From: Robiginitalea biformata HTCC2501
Lineage (GTDB): Bacteria > Bacteroidota > Bacteroidia > Flavobacteriales > Flavobacteriaceae
Length of the DNA: 64,000 bases
Direction of reading: 5' to 3'
Assembly (NCBI RefSeq): GCF_000024125.1
Contig: NC_013222.1
Coordinates: 1,273,501 to 1,337,500, forward strand
The position numbers and the translations under genes were made by a program. The notes under the pieces were generated by a model. That model did no database searches, was not told the origin of the DNA, and saw nothing but the letters and a program-made list of their open reading frames with translations. Positions 7,578 to 16,735 of the stretch are shown here, one piece after another (the first letter of the stretch is position 1; every line of letters starts with the position of its first letter).

Positions 7578-9079
7578 CCGGTGGTATCTGACGGTTTAAA
7601 AGAATCCTTCAGGGCATTTTTGGTAACCTTCCCCAGCACATTCCGGGGCAATTCATCCACAAACAGGTACAGGCGGGGGGTTTTGTATCCCGGCAGACGC
7701 GTTTTTAACCATTCCGTTAGTTGTTCGGTGTCCGGTTGCCGGGTACCTGGGACGATGGCGGCCCCGATAACCTCCCCCCACTCCAGGTCGGGGACCCCAA
7801 CCACGCCGCAATCTTTTACCTCAGGATGGGTCCGGAGTACTTCTTCGATTTCCAGGGCGGATATTTTATACCCCCCGGATTTGATGATGTCCACGGAATT
7901 CCGGCCGAGGATCCGGTAACTCCCGTCGTCCCACTGGGCGATGTCGCCCGTGCGGAACCAACCGTCCTGGGTGAATGCCTCTGCAGTTGCCTCCGGCCGG
8001 CCCCAGTACTCCCGAAAGACATTGGCGCCCTTTACCTGGATTTCCCCGGGACTCCCGTGGGGTACCTCCTGGTTTTCTTCATCCACCAGCCGGACCGATA
8101 CCCCCGGCAAGGGCTGCCCGATATAACCCGGCCGTCGCAGCCCGTCATAGGGGTTGCTGATGGCCATGCCCATTTCGGTCATCCCATACCGCTCCAGCAA
8201 GGTATGCCCGCTGATCTCCCGCCACTGTTCCAGTACGCTGACCGGCAGGGCCGCAGAGCCCGAAACCATCAGCCTGAATTTTTGCAATTGCCCGCTGATG
8301 GCTTCCCGCTCTTTTTCCGGCAGGGTTTGGTAGTGCGCAATCAGCTTAAAATAAATGGTGGGCACGGCCATAAACAGGTTTACCTGCCCCCTCAGAAAGG
8401 CCTCAAATACCTTCCCGGGTTTGAATTTTGGCAGGAATTCGCAACATGCGCCGCTCCAAAGGGCGCAGCAGAGCATATTGACAATCCCGTGTACGTGGTG
8501 CAGCGGGAGTACATTGAGGATGTGGTCGTCGGCCTGCCATTTCCAGGCTTCTGTCAGGGCGGTAATCTGCGCTTCCAACCCGGCGTGAGTGGTAACCACC
8601 CCCTTGGGCGACCCGGTGGTCCCGCTCGTGTAGAGGATCATCGCGCGCCGTTCCTGCCCGAGTGTTGGCAGACGGCCCTGTTCCGCCCCGAGTGCGGTGT
8701 AGGGAACCAACTTGCTGATGGCTCCCAGGGGTTCGAGGAACTCCCGGTATTCCTCCGTGCAAATGACGGCATCTGCCCCGGTATCCCGGACAACGTATTC
8801 CATGGATGGCAACGGGTGTTTCTCGCACAGGGGCACCGCAATGCCGCCCGCCCGCCAGATCCCCCATTGGATACAGACGTAGGCAAACCCCGGCGGGGCC
8901 AAAAAGGCAATTCGCGCCTCTTCCAAATCGGCTGCCCCACCCAGCAGGCCCAGGGCCAGCTTGCGGGATTCCGACAGCAGTTGGCCGTATGAATAGCTGC
9001 TTCCCGCGCACTGAATGGCTGTTCGGTCCGGGTGCTTCCGGGCGCGCTCAATCAATGGGAGTGATAGATTATTTTCCAT
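7574..9079 (-). CDS. matB: Malonyl-CoA synthetase (acyl-CoA synthetase, ANL family)
   Basis: A 501-residue AMP-forming acyl-CoA synthetase. The P-loop-like A3 motif MILYTSGTTGSPKGVV lies near residue 155, a YGMTEMGM motif near 300, the TGD hinge motif GWFRTGDIAQ near 390, and the C-terminal lysine motif RNVLGKVTKN near 485. Substrate is inferred from context: it overlaps madL and madM, the malonate carrier, so the likely reaction is malonate plus ATP plus CoA to malonyl-CoA. The motif set and length fit MatB-type enzymes. The frame is open further upstream to 9163, but the ATG at 9079 (MENNLSLPLIERA) matches where the family starts. No malonyl-CoA decarboxylase lies next to it, so the malonyl-CoA may feed fatty acid synthesis. 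Confidence 0.87.
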   Translation of the reverse strand: MENNLSLPLIERARKHPDRTAIQCAGSSYSYGQLLSESRKLALGLLGGAADLEEARIAFLAPPGFAYVCIQWGIWRAGGIAVPLCEKHPLPSMEYVVRDTGADAVICTEEYREFLEPLGAISKLVPYTALGAEQGRLPTLGQERRAMILYTSGTTGSPKGVVTTHAGLEAQITALTEAWKWQADDHILNVLPLHHVHGIVNMLCCALWSGACCEFLPKFKPGKVFEAFLRGQVNLFMAVPTIYFKLIAHYQTLPEKEREAISGQLQKFRLMVSGSAALPVSVLEQWREISGHTLLERYGMTEMGMAISNPYDGLRRPGYIGQPLPGVSVRLVDEENQEVPHGSPGEIQVKGANVFREYWGRPEATAEAFTQDGWFRTGDIAQWDDGSYRILGRNSVDIIKSGGYKISALEIEEVLRTHPEVKDCGVVGVPDLEWGEVIGAAIVPGTRQPDTEQLTEWLKTRLPGYKTPRLYLFVDELPRNVLGKVTKNALKDSFKPSDTTG

Positions 9080-9182
9080 GGTCTGGCGGCATTGATGTGG
9101 GTCTAAAGTACTAAATTCCCTGTTGCCGAACCGGCGTTGAACCAACGGGGTTATGCAACCCAAAAATATTAGTACCTTTTAG

Positions 9183-9208
9183 GACCATAGACCATAGACC
9201 ATAGACCA
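9183..9208 (+). repeat. 7-bp tandem repeat GACCATA directly before a start codon
   Basis: Three perfect GACCATA units (9183-9203) and a partial fourth (GACCA) run up to the base before the ATG at 9209. A near-consensus -7 box TACCTTTT sits at 9173-9180, so the array would form the 5' untranslated region of the oxidoreductase mRNA. Confidence 0.9.
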
Positions 9209-10696
9209 ATGAAAACATCTAAAGGGCCCGCCAAAGGCCCGAACACCAACAAAAGGCGCGATTTCCTGAAGAAAAGCGCCCTGGCATCTTCTGTATTTAT
9301 CGTACCCCGCCATGTGCTGGGCGGCCCGGGGTTTATCGCCCCGAGCGACCAACTGAACCTGGCAGCCATCGGTGCAGGGGGCAAGGGACGCAGCGATATT
9401 ATGAACGCATCCGTTGGGGGGCGCGAGCGGGTAGTTGCCCTTTGCGACGTGGATTTCTCCGGCTCGGCGGCCGCCTCGGTGGAATCCTTCCCCAAGGCAA
9501 AGCTCTTCAGCGATTACCGGCGGATGCTGGATAAGAAAAAGAATATCGACGCGGTGACCATCTCCACCCCGGACCATATACATGGACCGGCCGCAAAAGC
9601 GGCCATGGAGCGGGGTATCCACGTGTATGTGCAGAAACCGATGACCCATAACATCCGGGAGGCCCGGATGCTCACCGAGATGGCGCGGGAGAATAAGATC
9701 GTCAGCCAGATGGGGAACCAGGGCGGCTCCAACCCGCTGCTCGGGATGGTCCAGGAGTGGGTGGATTCGGGCCGGCTTGGCAAGATCCACAAGGTGGAAG
9801 TCTGGACCAACCGGCCGGTCTGGCCCCAGGGCTTTGCCATGCCTGCCCCGGACCCTTCTCAAAAGCCCGAGGCTTTGGACTGGGACCTCTGGCTGGGGCC
9901 GGCCCCCGAGACCCCCTATATCCCGAATATCCACCCGTTTAACTGGCGGGGTTGGTGGGATTACGGCACGGGCGCTTTGGGCGACGTGGGTTGCCACCTG
10001 ATCGACATCCCCTTCCGCACCCTGGGCCTGAAATACCCCAAGGATGCAGAATGTAGCGTGGGTACGGTATTTACCCAGATGTGGACCCCGGATTACCACC
10101 CGGAAGGCTGCCCGCCCTCGTCCTTTATTACGTTGCATTTCGACGCCACCGAAAAGACAGGTTCACCTATCGAGATGACCTGGAGCGACGGGGGGATCCG
10201 ACCGTCCCACCCGGAAATCATCCCGGCCGACCAGGACATCGGCGGCCACGGCAGTGCCAACGGCGTACTGATCCACGGAGAGAATGGGATCATCTCCACG
10301 AATATCAACGACAGTTCGCCCCTGATGCCCAAGCTGTACCTGAATGACGGCACGACGGAATTCGGCCCGGAAGTGGAGGAGAACGAAGAGCCGGAATACG
10401 GACACCAGCGCAAGTGGGTGGATGCCTGCAAGGCGGGCTTCGGCAGCGAGGAGCACCTGGCCCTCACCTCGTCCTTTGACTATGCCGGCCCCATGACGGA
10501 AACGGTGCTCATGGGGAACCTGGCTATCCGCAGCTACATGCTCCGGCGGGAGGTGACCGGCGAGAACGGCCGGCCCCGGCAGGAGTTCTACGGACGCAGG
10601 AAACTGCTTTGGGACGGCGAGAATATGAAGATCACCAACCTGGAGGAGGCCAACCAGTTTGTCACCCGTACCTACCGGGAGGGGTGGGAGATGTAG
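9209..10696 (+). CDS. Gfo/Idh/MocA family oxidoreductase with Tat signal
   Basis: A 495-residue NAD(P)-dependent oxidoreductase of the Gfo/Idh/MocA family. The N-terminus has a twin-arginine motif NKRRDFLKKSA at residues 14-24 and a hydrophobic stretch, so it is exported folded with its cofactor. The Rossmann motif AAIGAGGKGRSD starts near residue 51, and the catalytic lysine motif VQKPMTHN near 145. The C-terminal alpha/beta domain includes YGTGALGDVGCHLID with the usual histidine. Periplasmic members in Bacteroidota act on sugars or sugar alcohols, but the substrate here cannot be read. Short tandem repeats flank the gene on both sides. A phytanoyl-CoA dioxygenase-like gene follows after about 200 bases. 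Confidence 0.9.
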   Translation: MKTSKGPAKGPNTNKRRDFLKKSALASSVFIVPRHVLGGPGFIAPSDQLNLAAIGAGGKGRSDIMNASVGGRERVVALCDVDFSGSAAASVESFPKAKLFSDYRRMLDKKKNIDAVTISTPDHIHGPAAKAAMERGIHVYVQKPMTHNIREARMLTEMARENKIVSQMGNQGGSNPLLGMVQEWVDSGRLGKIHKVEVWTNRPVWPQGFAMPAPDPSQKPEALDWDLWLGPAPETPYIPNIHPFNWRGWWDYGTGALGDVGCHLIDIPFRTLGLKYPKDAECSVGTVFTQMWTPDYHPEGCPPSSFITLHFDATEKTGSPIEMTWSDGGIRPSHPEIIPADQDIGGHGSANGVLIHGENGIISTNINDSSPLMPKLYLNDGTTEFGPEVEENEEPEYGHQRKWVDACKAGFGSEEHLALTSSFDYAGPMTETVLMGNLAIRSYMLRREVTGENGRPRQEFYGRRKLLWDGENMKITNLEEANQFVTRTYREGWEM

Positions 10697-10699
10697 GCG

Positions 10700-10779
10700 A
10701 TTTGCCAATTTGCCAATTTGCCAATTTGGCAATGAATCAATTTGGAAATGAGTCAATTTGGAAATTTGGCTATGGGCAA
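10700..10779 (+). repeat. Degenerate 8-bp tandem repeat (ATTTGCCA type)
   Basis: Three perfect ATTTGCCA units begin four bases after the oxidoreductase stop, followed by about seven degenerate units (ATTTGGCA, ATGAATCA, ATTTGGAA and so on) that keep the 8-bp period and the initial AT. It does not code in either direction as far as I can see, although the minus strand is open across it. Confidence 0.85.
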
Positions 10780-10894
10780 TGCTGCCCCGGGACGGAGGGG
10801 ATTTTCGCAATTAACTTCGTAAAAAAGCATGTAGTTTTAACTTTACCTGTATGTCCAGTCAGGAGCCTTCCAATGGAATTTTATTAAGTAAAAC

Positions 10895-11800
10895 ATGAAG
10901 ACATCACAAACAAGGGACCTCTCCGAAACCCGGGGTTTGGTGGGAGACCTGTTCCCGGAACTACCCGCGGGGGAGGCCTGGGAGCGCTACCGGCTTACGG
11001 ATGCGCAGCTTGCCTTTTTTGAGGAAAACGGCTTTCTGAGCGGGGTAAAGATCCTGGACGACGACCAGGTGGATGCCCTCCGGCTGGAGCTTGAGCAACT
11101 TATGGACCCGGGCCACCCGGGGCATCATCTGTTTTATGAGTTCCATTCGAATGAATCGTCGGATCCGGATACCGTGCTCTTCCATTCCCTGGGGCATTGG
11201 CGCATAACCCCCGGGTTTCACGACGTATTGTGGAACCCCCGGTTTGTGGTCCCTGCCAGCCAGCTGCTGGGCGGCAAAGCTGTCCGATTCTGGCACGACC
11301 AGCTGTTTTGCAAACCCGCCCGGCACGGGGGCGTGGTGGCCTGGCACCAGGACTACAGTTACTGGACCCGCACCACCCCCCTGCAACACCTCACTTGTTG
11401 GGTAGGCCTGGACGATGCCACAGCGGATAACGGGTGCCTGCAATACATCCCCGGCAGCCATAAATGGGACTTGCTGGAAAAGATCGAACTGGCCGGTTCC
11501 ATGGACAGCCTCCGGGACCTGCTGAACCCCGGGCAAATCGCACAATACGAAAACCGGGTGGCAGCGGAGATGCCGGCGGGATACGCCACGTTCCACCACC
11601 CCAAGATGGTCCACGGCTCCTATGAAAACCGATCGGACAAGCCCCGGCGGGCTTTTGTCCTGAACGTCTTTGCCGACGGTACCCGTTCCAATTCCGATGA
11701 GGTTTTACTCAATGGGGTGCCCCCGATTAAAAAAGGGGAACCCATGGGCGGCAGGTTCTTTCCGCTGTTGTTTAAACCACCGGCTGCGCATGGGGAGTAA
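10895..11800 (+). CDS. Phytanoyl-CoA dioxygenase (PhyH) family protein
   Basis: A 301-residue Fe(II)/2-oxoglutarate-dependent oxygenase-like protein. The iron ligands can be seen as the HxD pair in [10 protein letters not shown] (about residue 152) and a distal histidine in [14 protein letters not shown] (about 238), followed by the Arg that binds 2-oxoglutarate. The N-terminus has the family block [22 protein letters not shown]. Bacterial members hydroxylate small molecules, and the substrate is unknown here. It lies downstream of the Gfo/Idh oxidoreductase in the same direction, which suggests a shared catabolic or modification role, but the 198-base gap with a repeat array argues for its own promoter (TAACTTTA, one mismatch, about 10836). 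Confidence 0.88.
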   Translation: MKTSQTRDLSETRGLVGDLFPELPAGEAWERYRLTDAQLAFFEENGFLSGVKILDDDQVDALRLELEQLMDPGHPGHHLFYEFHSNESSDPDTVLFHSLGHWRITPGFHDVLWNPRFVVPASQLLGGKAVRFWHDQLFCKPARHGGVVAWHQDYSYWTRTTPLQHLTCWVGLDDATADNGCLQYIPGSHKWDLLEKIELAGSMDSLRDLLNPGQIAQYENRVAAEMPAGYATFHHPKMVHGSYENRSDKPRRAFVLNVFADGTRSNSDEVLLNGVPPIKKGEPMGGRFFPLLFKPPAAHGE

Positions 11801-11854
11801 CCCGGCGTAACGGGATTCGCAAACCGGCCGACCGGCGTTGTTTTGAGAACCGGC

Positions 11855-13081
11855 CTATAAGGCCCGCTTCAAGCCGTCGATAAGCTGAGCGACCTCTTCG
11901 GGGCTCGTGTAGTGCACAAAGGAAAGGCGTATCACCCCCGGGTCGGTTGGAAGTTTCATGTCCTTAAGCGGCCGGACGGCATAGAAGTGTCCCATCCCGG
12001 TCATCAGCTGGTATTTTGTAAGGGCTTCATAAACCTGGCCCACGGTCTTTTCCAGGGGCAGAATGGAGACGATGGGCGCCCGGTCTTCCGGGGTGTTTGG
12101 CCCGACAATCCGGACGTCCTCCCTGCCGGTTAGGAATTCCAACAAGGGTTGCAACAGGCCCTTTTCATGGTCGCGGAACATGCGGTTCAACAGATCCCGG
12201 CGTTTTGGGGGCTCCGCCTCCCCCGGAAAATGATGGGCGTATATGGCATCGAAATAGTCTGCCATACCGGCTGCTGCAGCCACCTGGGCGTGGTCGGGCC
12301 CCGCGGGGGTAATTTTATGGCGGAGGCTGTCTTTCTTAAAAAAGTGCGCCTGGTTCTCCATTTTTTCCAGCAGGTTGCGTTCCACATACATGACCCCCAG
12401 GTGGGGCCCGAAGGTTTTGTAAGCGGAAAACATGTAAATGTCCGCTCCAAGGCCCTTCACATCCGGAATCTCGTGGGGGGCCCAACCAACCCCGTCCACC
12501 ACGGTGCGCACCCCGCGGCTTCGGGCCATTTCGGAGATTTTCCGAACCGGGTTAACATGGCCGATAACATTGGAACAATGCGGGTAGGCTACCATCCGGG
12601 TCTTGTCCGTAAACAAGCGGCTGAGCACCTCCGGGTCGAGGACCCCGGTAACCGGGTCCACATGCCATTCCACAATGTTCAGGCCGCGTTCCCCGAGCCG
12701 TCGCCAGGCGCCGGCATTTGCCTCGTGGTCCTGGCAGGAGACGATGATTTCATCCCCGTCATCCCACAGCGGGCGCAGCGCATTGGCCAACACATAAATG
12801 TTCTGGGTGGTGGAGGGGCCGAAATGGACTTCCAGCGGGTCGGCACCCATATATTCGGCGATCCGCCTGTAGGCCTCGTCCATCAACTGGCCGGCCCGGG
12901 TGGAGGCAGGATAGGGATAGTAGGGCTGTACCTTATTCCCGGTATAGAACCGCGTTAACCGGTCTACCACCTGCCGGCAAGGGTAGGAGCCCCCGGCATT
13001 TTCAAAGAAGGCCCAGCCTTTCAGCCCGGGTTGGGAGAACGCCGGAAATTGGGAGCGGGTAAAATCCAGGTCTAGCGTCAT
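11855..13081 (-). CDS. Cysteine desulfurase-like PLP-dependent protein (aminotransferase class V)
   Basis: A 408-residue fold-type I PLP enzyme. The PLP lysine is visible in FSAYKTFGPHLG (Lys about 222), with the aspartate of VDGVGWAPH (about 196) and the GPSTTQNIY phosphate-binding stretch near residue 88. The overall pattern, including FFENAGGSYPCRQVVDRL at the start, fits the cysteine desulfurase-like group related to SufS but without the suf neighbours and without the usual catalytic Cys loop that I could identify, so sulfur transfer is not assured. The gene converges with the PhyH-like gene and is divergent from the esterase gene at 13186. It may be a desulfurase, a selenocysteine lyase relative or a kynureninase-like enzyme. 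Confidence 0.85.
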   Translation of the reverse strand: MTLDLDFTRSQFPAFSQPGLKGWAFFENAGGSYPCRQVVDRLTRFYTGNKVQPYYPYPASTRAGQLMDEAYRRIAEYMGADPLEVHFGPSTTQNIYVLANALRPLWDDGDEIIVSCQDHEANAGAWRRLGERGLNIVEWHVDPVTGVLDPEVLSRLFTDKTRMVAYPHCSNVIGHVNPVRKISEMARSRGVRTVVDGVGWAPHEIPDVKGLGADIYMFSAYKTFGPHLGVMYVERNLLEKMENQAHFFKKDSLRHKITPAGPDHAQVAAAAGMADYFDAIYAHHFPGEAEPPKRRDLLNRMFRDHEKGLLQPLLEFLTGREDVRIVGPNTPEDRAPIVSILPLEKTVGQVYEALTKYQLMTGMGHFYAVRPLKDMKLPTDPGVIRLSFVHYTSPEEVAQLIDGLKRAL

Positions 13082-13185
13082 GTCTTTCTCTTTGATGATT
13101 CTCCGGGAAGGTATAAAAAGTTTTGGGGAGTGGCCCGGCAGATATACGCTTTGATGCGCATCCGGTTAATCCGTATCTTAACAGG

Positions 13186-14454
13186 ATGAACAAGCTAATA
13201 GAACAAATTATGAAAAGGATAGTAGCATCTGCCAAACGGAAATTCCCGCTTTCTGGTTTGGCTAAAGGGATTTCGCGCAACGGCGTGCTTGCGCTGGCAT
13301 TCCTGATCCCGTTTCTGGCGAGTGGACAGGAGATTTCACAGGCTGCCCCGGTGGTCTCCCCGGAATTGGCTGCAAACAACTCGGTGACTTTCCGGATTTC
13401 GGCACCCCAGGCAGCTGAGGTCCTACTTACCGGGAACTGGATGCCCACAGCCCCTGCGCCCGAGGGCGGCTTTGCCCAGGAAATGACCCCCCTGGAAAAG
13501 GGGCAGGACGGTATTTGGACCGTAACCGTCCCGACCATGGAACCCGAATTGTACGCCTACGCCTTTATGGTGGACGGGGTGCGTACCCTGGACCCGGCCA
13601 ACAAGAACATCGTACGGGACGGCCGCTTCAGCACGGCCAGCGTGCTTTACGTGCCCGGAGAAGCTTCAGACCTTTACTGGGCAAAAACCGGGCCCAAGGG
13701 CAGCGTGAACCAGGTCTGGTATGAGTCGCCCACCCTGGGCCTTACCCGGCGGATGTTTGTTTACACCCCGCCCGGGTATGCGGAAAGCAACGAAAATTTC
13801 CCGGTGCTCTACCTGCTCCACGGCGGCGGGGGCGACGAGGAGGCCTGGTCTACCCTGGGTGCGGCCCAGAACATCCTGGACAACCTGATCAATGCCGGCC
13901 AGGCCGAGCCGATGCTGGTGGTCATGACCAACGGGAACCCGGACCAGGCGGCCGCCTTTACTGTCAGCCCGAAGTTGGATACCGAACCCCAGGGCGCCGG
14001 CGGAATGGCCAATATGCTCTTTGAGAAAAGCCTTGTCAACGACGTGATCCCCTATATCGAAGCGAATTACCAGGTAAAGACCGGTAAAGAAAACCGGGCG
14101 CTGACCGGCCTTTCCATGGGTGGGTTGCAAACGATGAATACCACATTTGAAAACCCGGGGATGTTTGATTACATCGGGGTGATGAGTATGGGGTTTGCCG
14201 ACCTGAGCCGATTCGGGATCGAGATTGACCATTCCAAAAGGGAGCAGCAAATCAAAGCGCTGGCAGCGGCCGAACCGCAATTGTACTGGATTGCCTGCGG
14301 CAAGGACGATTTCCTATATGAAAGCGTGGTGACCATGCGGGAGAAGCTGGACGAACTGGACTTTGATTATGTATACCGCGAAAGCCCCGGGGGCCATACC
14401 TGGACGAATTGGCGAATTTACCTCTCGGAGTTTGCGCCCATGTTGTTTAAGTAA
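13186..14454 (+). CDS. Secreted esterase with N-terminal CBM48/E-set domain
   Basis: A 422-residue exported alpha/beta hydrolase of the Esterase D / enterochelin esterase / feruloyl esterase type. After a long basic N-terminus the signal segment NGVLALAFLIPFLASGQ ends near residue 48. Residues about 60-140 form an early-set carbohydrate-binding module 48-like domain (VTFRISAPQAAEVLLTGNW). The hydrolase domain follows, with the oxyanion stretch LYLLHGGGGDEEAW, nucleophile Ser in TGLSMGGLQTM, an Asp in IACGKDDFL and the His in GGHTWTNWR. This domain pair is common in polysaccharide esterases that remove acyl or feruloyl groups. Start: ATG at 13186; the in-frame ATG at 13210 is an alternative. 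A second hydrolase gene follows within 11 bases. Confidence 0.88.
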   Translation: MNKLIEQIMKRIVASAKRKFPLSGLAKGISRNGVLALAFLIPFLASGQEISQAAPVVSPELAANNSVTFRISAPQAAEVLLTGNWMPTAPAPEGGFAQEMTPLEKGQDGIWTVTVPTMEPELYAYAFMVDGVRTLDPANKNIVRDGRFSTASVLYVPGEASDLYWAKTGPKGSVNQVWYESPTLGLTRRMFVYTPPGYAESNENFPVLYLLHGGGGDEEAWSTLGAAQNILDNLINAGQAEPMLVVMTNGNPDQAAAFTVSPKLDTEPQGAGGMANMLFEKSLVNDVIPYIEANYQVKTGKENRALTGLSMGGLQTMNTTFENPGMFDYIGVMSMGFADLSRFGIEIDHSKREQQIKALAAAEPQLYWIACGKDDFLYESVVTMREKLDELDFDYVYRESPGGHTWTNWRIYLSEFAPMLFK

Positions 14455-14464
14455 TCTATAGGTT

Positions 14465-15889
14465 TTGAAGATTTGGGTTCCGGCACGAAATATCCTGCTG
14501 CTGGTCCTCCTGGCAATAGGGACAGCCCGGGCTCAAACTGCGACTACCAGCAACCCGGGGCCCCTTCCTGCGGGGGAAGTGGTGGAGGCCATTCCCCTGG
14601 GGAATGAGGGGACGGAAAGCTACGCTGCCTACCTGGCCGGTACCGCACAGCCGGGGCGGCCCCTGCCCGTTTTGATCCTGTTTGACCCGGCGGCCCGGGG
14701 AGTGCTTGCCGTAAACGCATTCCGGGAGGTGGCCGAGGCCTACGGATTGCTGCTGGTGGGGTCCAATGCCTCCCGCAACGGGCCGTATGAGCGGAATTTT
14801 GAAATTGCCAACCGGCTGTTTTCCGAAATTTTCAGCAAGTACCCGATTGATGAAAACCGGGTATTCCTGGCGGGATTCAGCGGGGGTTCGCGCCTGGCAG
14901 CTTCCATTGCGGTACTCACCGGACAAATAGCCGGGGTTATTGGATGTGGTGCAGGGTTCGACAGTTCGGCGGGGTACCTGCCCGGGCCGGGGACCGGGTT
15001 GCTGTACGCCGGGGTGGTTGGGACCCGGGACATGAATTTTCCGGAAATGCACCACACGCGGGAGTGGTTGCAGAAGCTGGAAATAGAGAACAAACTGATT
15101 GTTTTTGAAGGCGGCCACCACTGGCCGGGTCCCGGGGAGCTCCTCCGGGCGATGGACTGGCTGATGCGGGCCGGGCAGTTGCAGGCGAATTTCTCGTTGG
15201 AGCCGGGAAGGGCCGATGCCGCCCTTGCACGTGCCCTGGATGCTGCCCGGGCTTATCGGGATTCCGGCAGGTTGGTCAATGCCCTAATGGAGTACCGGGA
15301 TATCCGCAAATGGTATGGGGAACTTCTTGAGACGGATTCCCTGTCGGGAAGAATCGACGCCCTGCAATCTTCGCCGGCCTACCGGGCCGAAGCGGAGCAG
15401 CTGGAGCAAATCCTGGAAGAGGAGGAAGCCTGGACCACCCGGTTCCGGGAGCTTGCTGAGCGGCATTTGGGCGAAGGGGAAGGCCGGGGCTACAACCGTT
15501 GGGAATCCGCCTGGGGCAGGTTCCGAAAGAAATTTGAGGGGGAGGAAGGCGTGCAGGTTGCCGCGATGCGCGAGCGCGTGGAAGGCTTTGTTTTTGCCTT
15601 TTGTATCGAACGGGCCAACACCTACCGGGCCGCTGGCCAATACGAACAATCCCTGGAGCTGAGCCGCCTGCTGACCTCGGGTTTCCCGGACCGCCCGTAT
15701 GCCTGGATCCGGGCGGCCGAAGACCACGCGCGGTTGGGGCAGGACGAGGCGGTCTTCGGCGCTTTGGCAAAGGCTGTTACCCTGGGGTTTTCCAACCCGG
15801 GGGCACTCCGGTCCAACCCCGCCTTTGGACCTTACGTAAACCGGGATGCCTGGCATTCGCTTTTTGCCGGGGTGGATGAGGTACCCTGA
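14465..15889 (+). CDS. Secreted alpha/beta hydrolase with helical C-terminal region (TTG start)
   Basis: A 474-residue exported protein that starts with TTG 10 bases after the upstream esterase stop; no ATG is available in the signal region. The signal peptide is MKIWVPARNILLLVLLAIG followed by a cleavage site near ARAQT. Residues 30-240 have an alpha/beta hydrolase pattern similar to polyhydroxybutyrate depolymerase-like esterases: LILFDPAARG, nucleophile Ser in AGFSGGSRLA, and GGHHWPGPGEL with the histidine. Residues 250-474 are helical and TPR-like (AYRDSGRLVNALMEYRDI, ANTYRAAGQYEQSLELSRLL). It is probably co-transcribed with the CBM48 esterase, which suggests joint action on an esterified polymer. 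No substrate can be assigned. Confidence 0.8.
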   Translation: MKIWVPARNILLLVLLAIGTARAQTATTSNPGPLPAGEVVEAIPLGNEGTESYAAYLAGTAQPGRPLPVLILFDPAARGVLAVNAFREVAEAYGLLLVGSNASRNGPYERNFEIANRLFSEIFSKYPIDENRVFLAGFSGGSRLAASIAVLTGQIAGVIGCGAGFDSSAGYLPGPGTGLLYAGVVGTRDMNFPEMHHTREWLQKLEIENKLIVFEGGHHWPGPGELLRAMDWLMRAGQLQANFSLEPGRADAALARALDAARAYRDSGRLVNALMEYRDIRKWYGELLETDSLSGRIDALQSSPAYRAEAEQLEQILEEEEAWTTRFRELAERHLGEGEGRGYNRWESAWGRFRKKFEGEEGVQVAAMRERVEGFVFAFCIERANTYRAAGQYEQSLELSRLLTSGFPDRPYAWIRAAEDHARLGQDEAVFGALAKAVTLGFSNPGALRSNPAFGPYVNRDAWHSLFAGVDEVP

Positions 15890-15995
15890 TTGCGATTTCA
15901 GGGATATCCGGGTCGGAATATTCCCTGATCTTTACTAAATTACAATCGGGGAAACGGGCAGGATACAAAATGCACCGGGCATACCATTCGGGGAG

Positions 15996-16715
15996 ATGGA
16001 AAAATACAAGCGATTATATGTATGGATGATCGGCCTGTTTGCGATTGTTCAAATCAGCATATTCTACTATTACTGGCCGCGATTTACCGAGCAGACCTGG
16101 GAAATCCATTTTCACTATTGGCTGGTGACCGCTTGGTACCTGATGCTCATTGCACAGCCCTATTTGATTTCTGTGAATAACATTGCAAGGCACCGGACGC
16201 TCGGCGTCATCGGGTTTGTCCTGGCGGGAGGCGTTATTTTTACCGGTTTGAGCCTGTTGGATGTCCCCCTGAAGCTGGCAGAAGCGTATGACCCTTCCCG
16301 ACCCGGCCCCCCAATTTCCTTCTACTATGGAACGCTGATCATCGAAGGGATTTCCATGATCGCCTTCGGTTACGCCATCGTTAAAAGCATCCTGCACCGC
16401 AAGGAAATCCACGAGCATTCGTGGTGGTTGATCGCAGGGGCCTTTTACATGATGCCCCCGGCCCTGGGGCGTGGCATGATTATTTTTTGGCGGCGGATCC
16501 TGTCCCCTGAAAATTTTAAGCCGGTTATTGTATTGGCAAGTACGGAGGTTATTTACCTGGGCCTGTTCCTGTGGTTTACCGCGAGGTTTGGCAAATTTCG
16601 CCATGCGGCTACCGCCATTGGCCTGCTCCTGATTGTATTCCGTATGCTGCGGTTTCCCATGGGCGCCTCAGAAGCTATCCAGGAATTCCTCCACGGTTGG
16701 ATCAAGTGGCGATGA
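15996..16715 (+). CDS. Hypothetical polytopic membrane protein
   Basis: A 239-residue integral membrane protein with about seven hydrophobic helices. Histidines sit at the ends of several helices (HFHYWLVTAWY, NNIARHRTLGVIGF, HRKEIHEHSWWL), a pattern seen in heme-binding or DUF2306-like membrane proteins, but I cannot name the family with confidence. The gene is alone on its strand, about 100 bases after the hydrolase pair, and converges with the methyltransferase gene 20 bases downstream. No signal peptide besides the first helix. Confidence 0.75.
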   Translation: MEKYKRLYVWMIGLFAIVQISIFYYYWPRFTEQTWEIHFHYWLVTAWYLMLIAQPYLISVNNIARHRTLGVIGFVLAGGVIFTGLSLLDVPLKLAEAYDPSRPGPPISFYYGTLIIEGISMIAFGYAIVKSILHRKEIHEHSWWLIAGAFYMMPPALGRGMIIFWRRILSPENFKPVIVLASTEVIYLGLFLWFTARFGKFRHAATAIGLLLIVFRMLRFPMGASEAIQEFLHGWIKWR

Positions 16716-16735
16716 GAATTTGCCACCATGTTAAT

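Noticed and set aside
11912..12958. Plus-strand frames opposite the PLP enzyme gene
   Set aside because: Shadows of the minus-strand gene, which has the clear PLP lysine and Asp.
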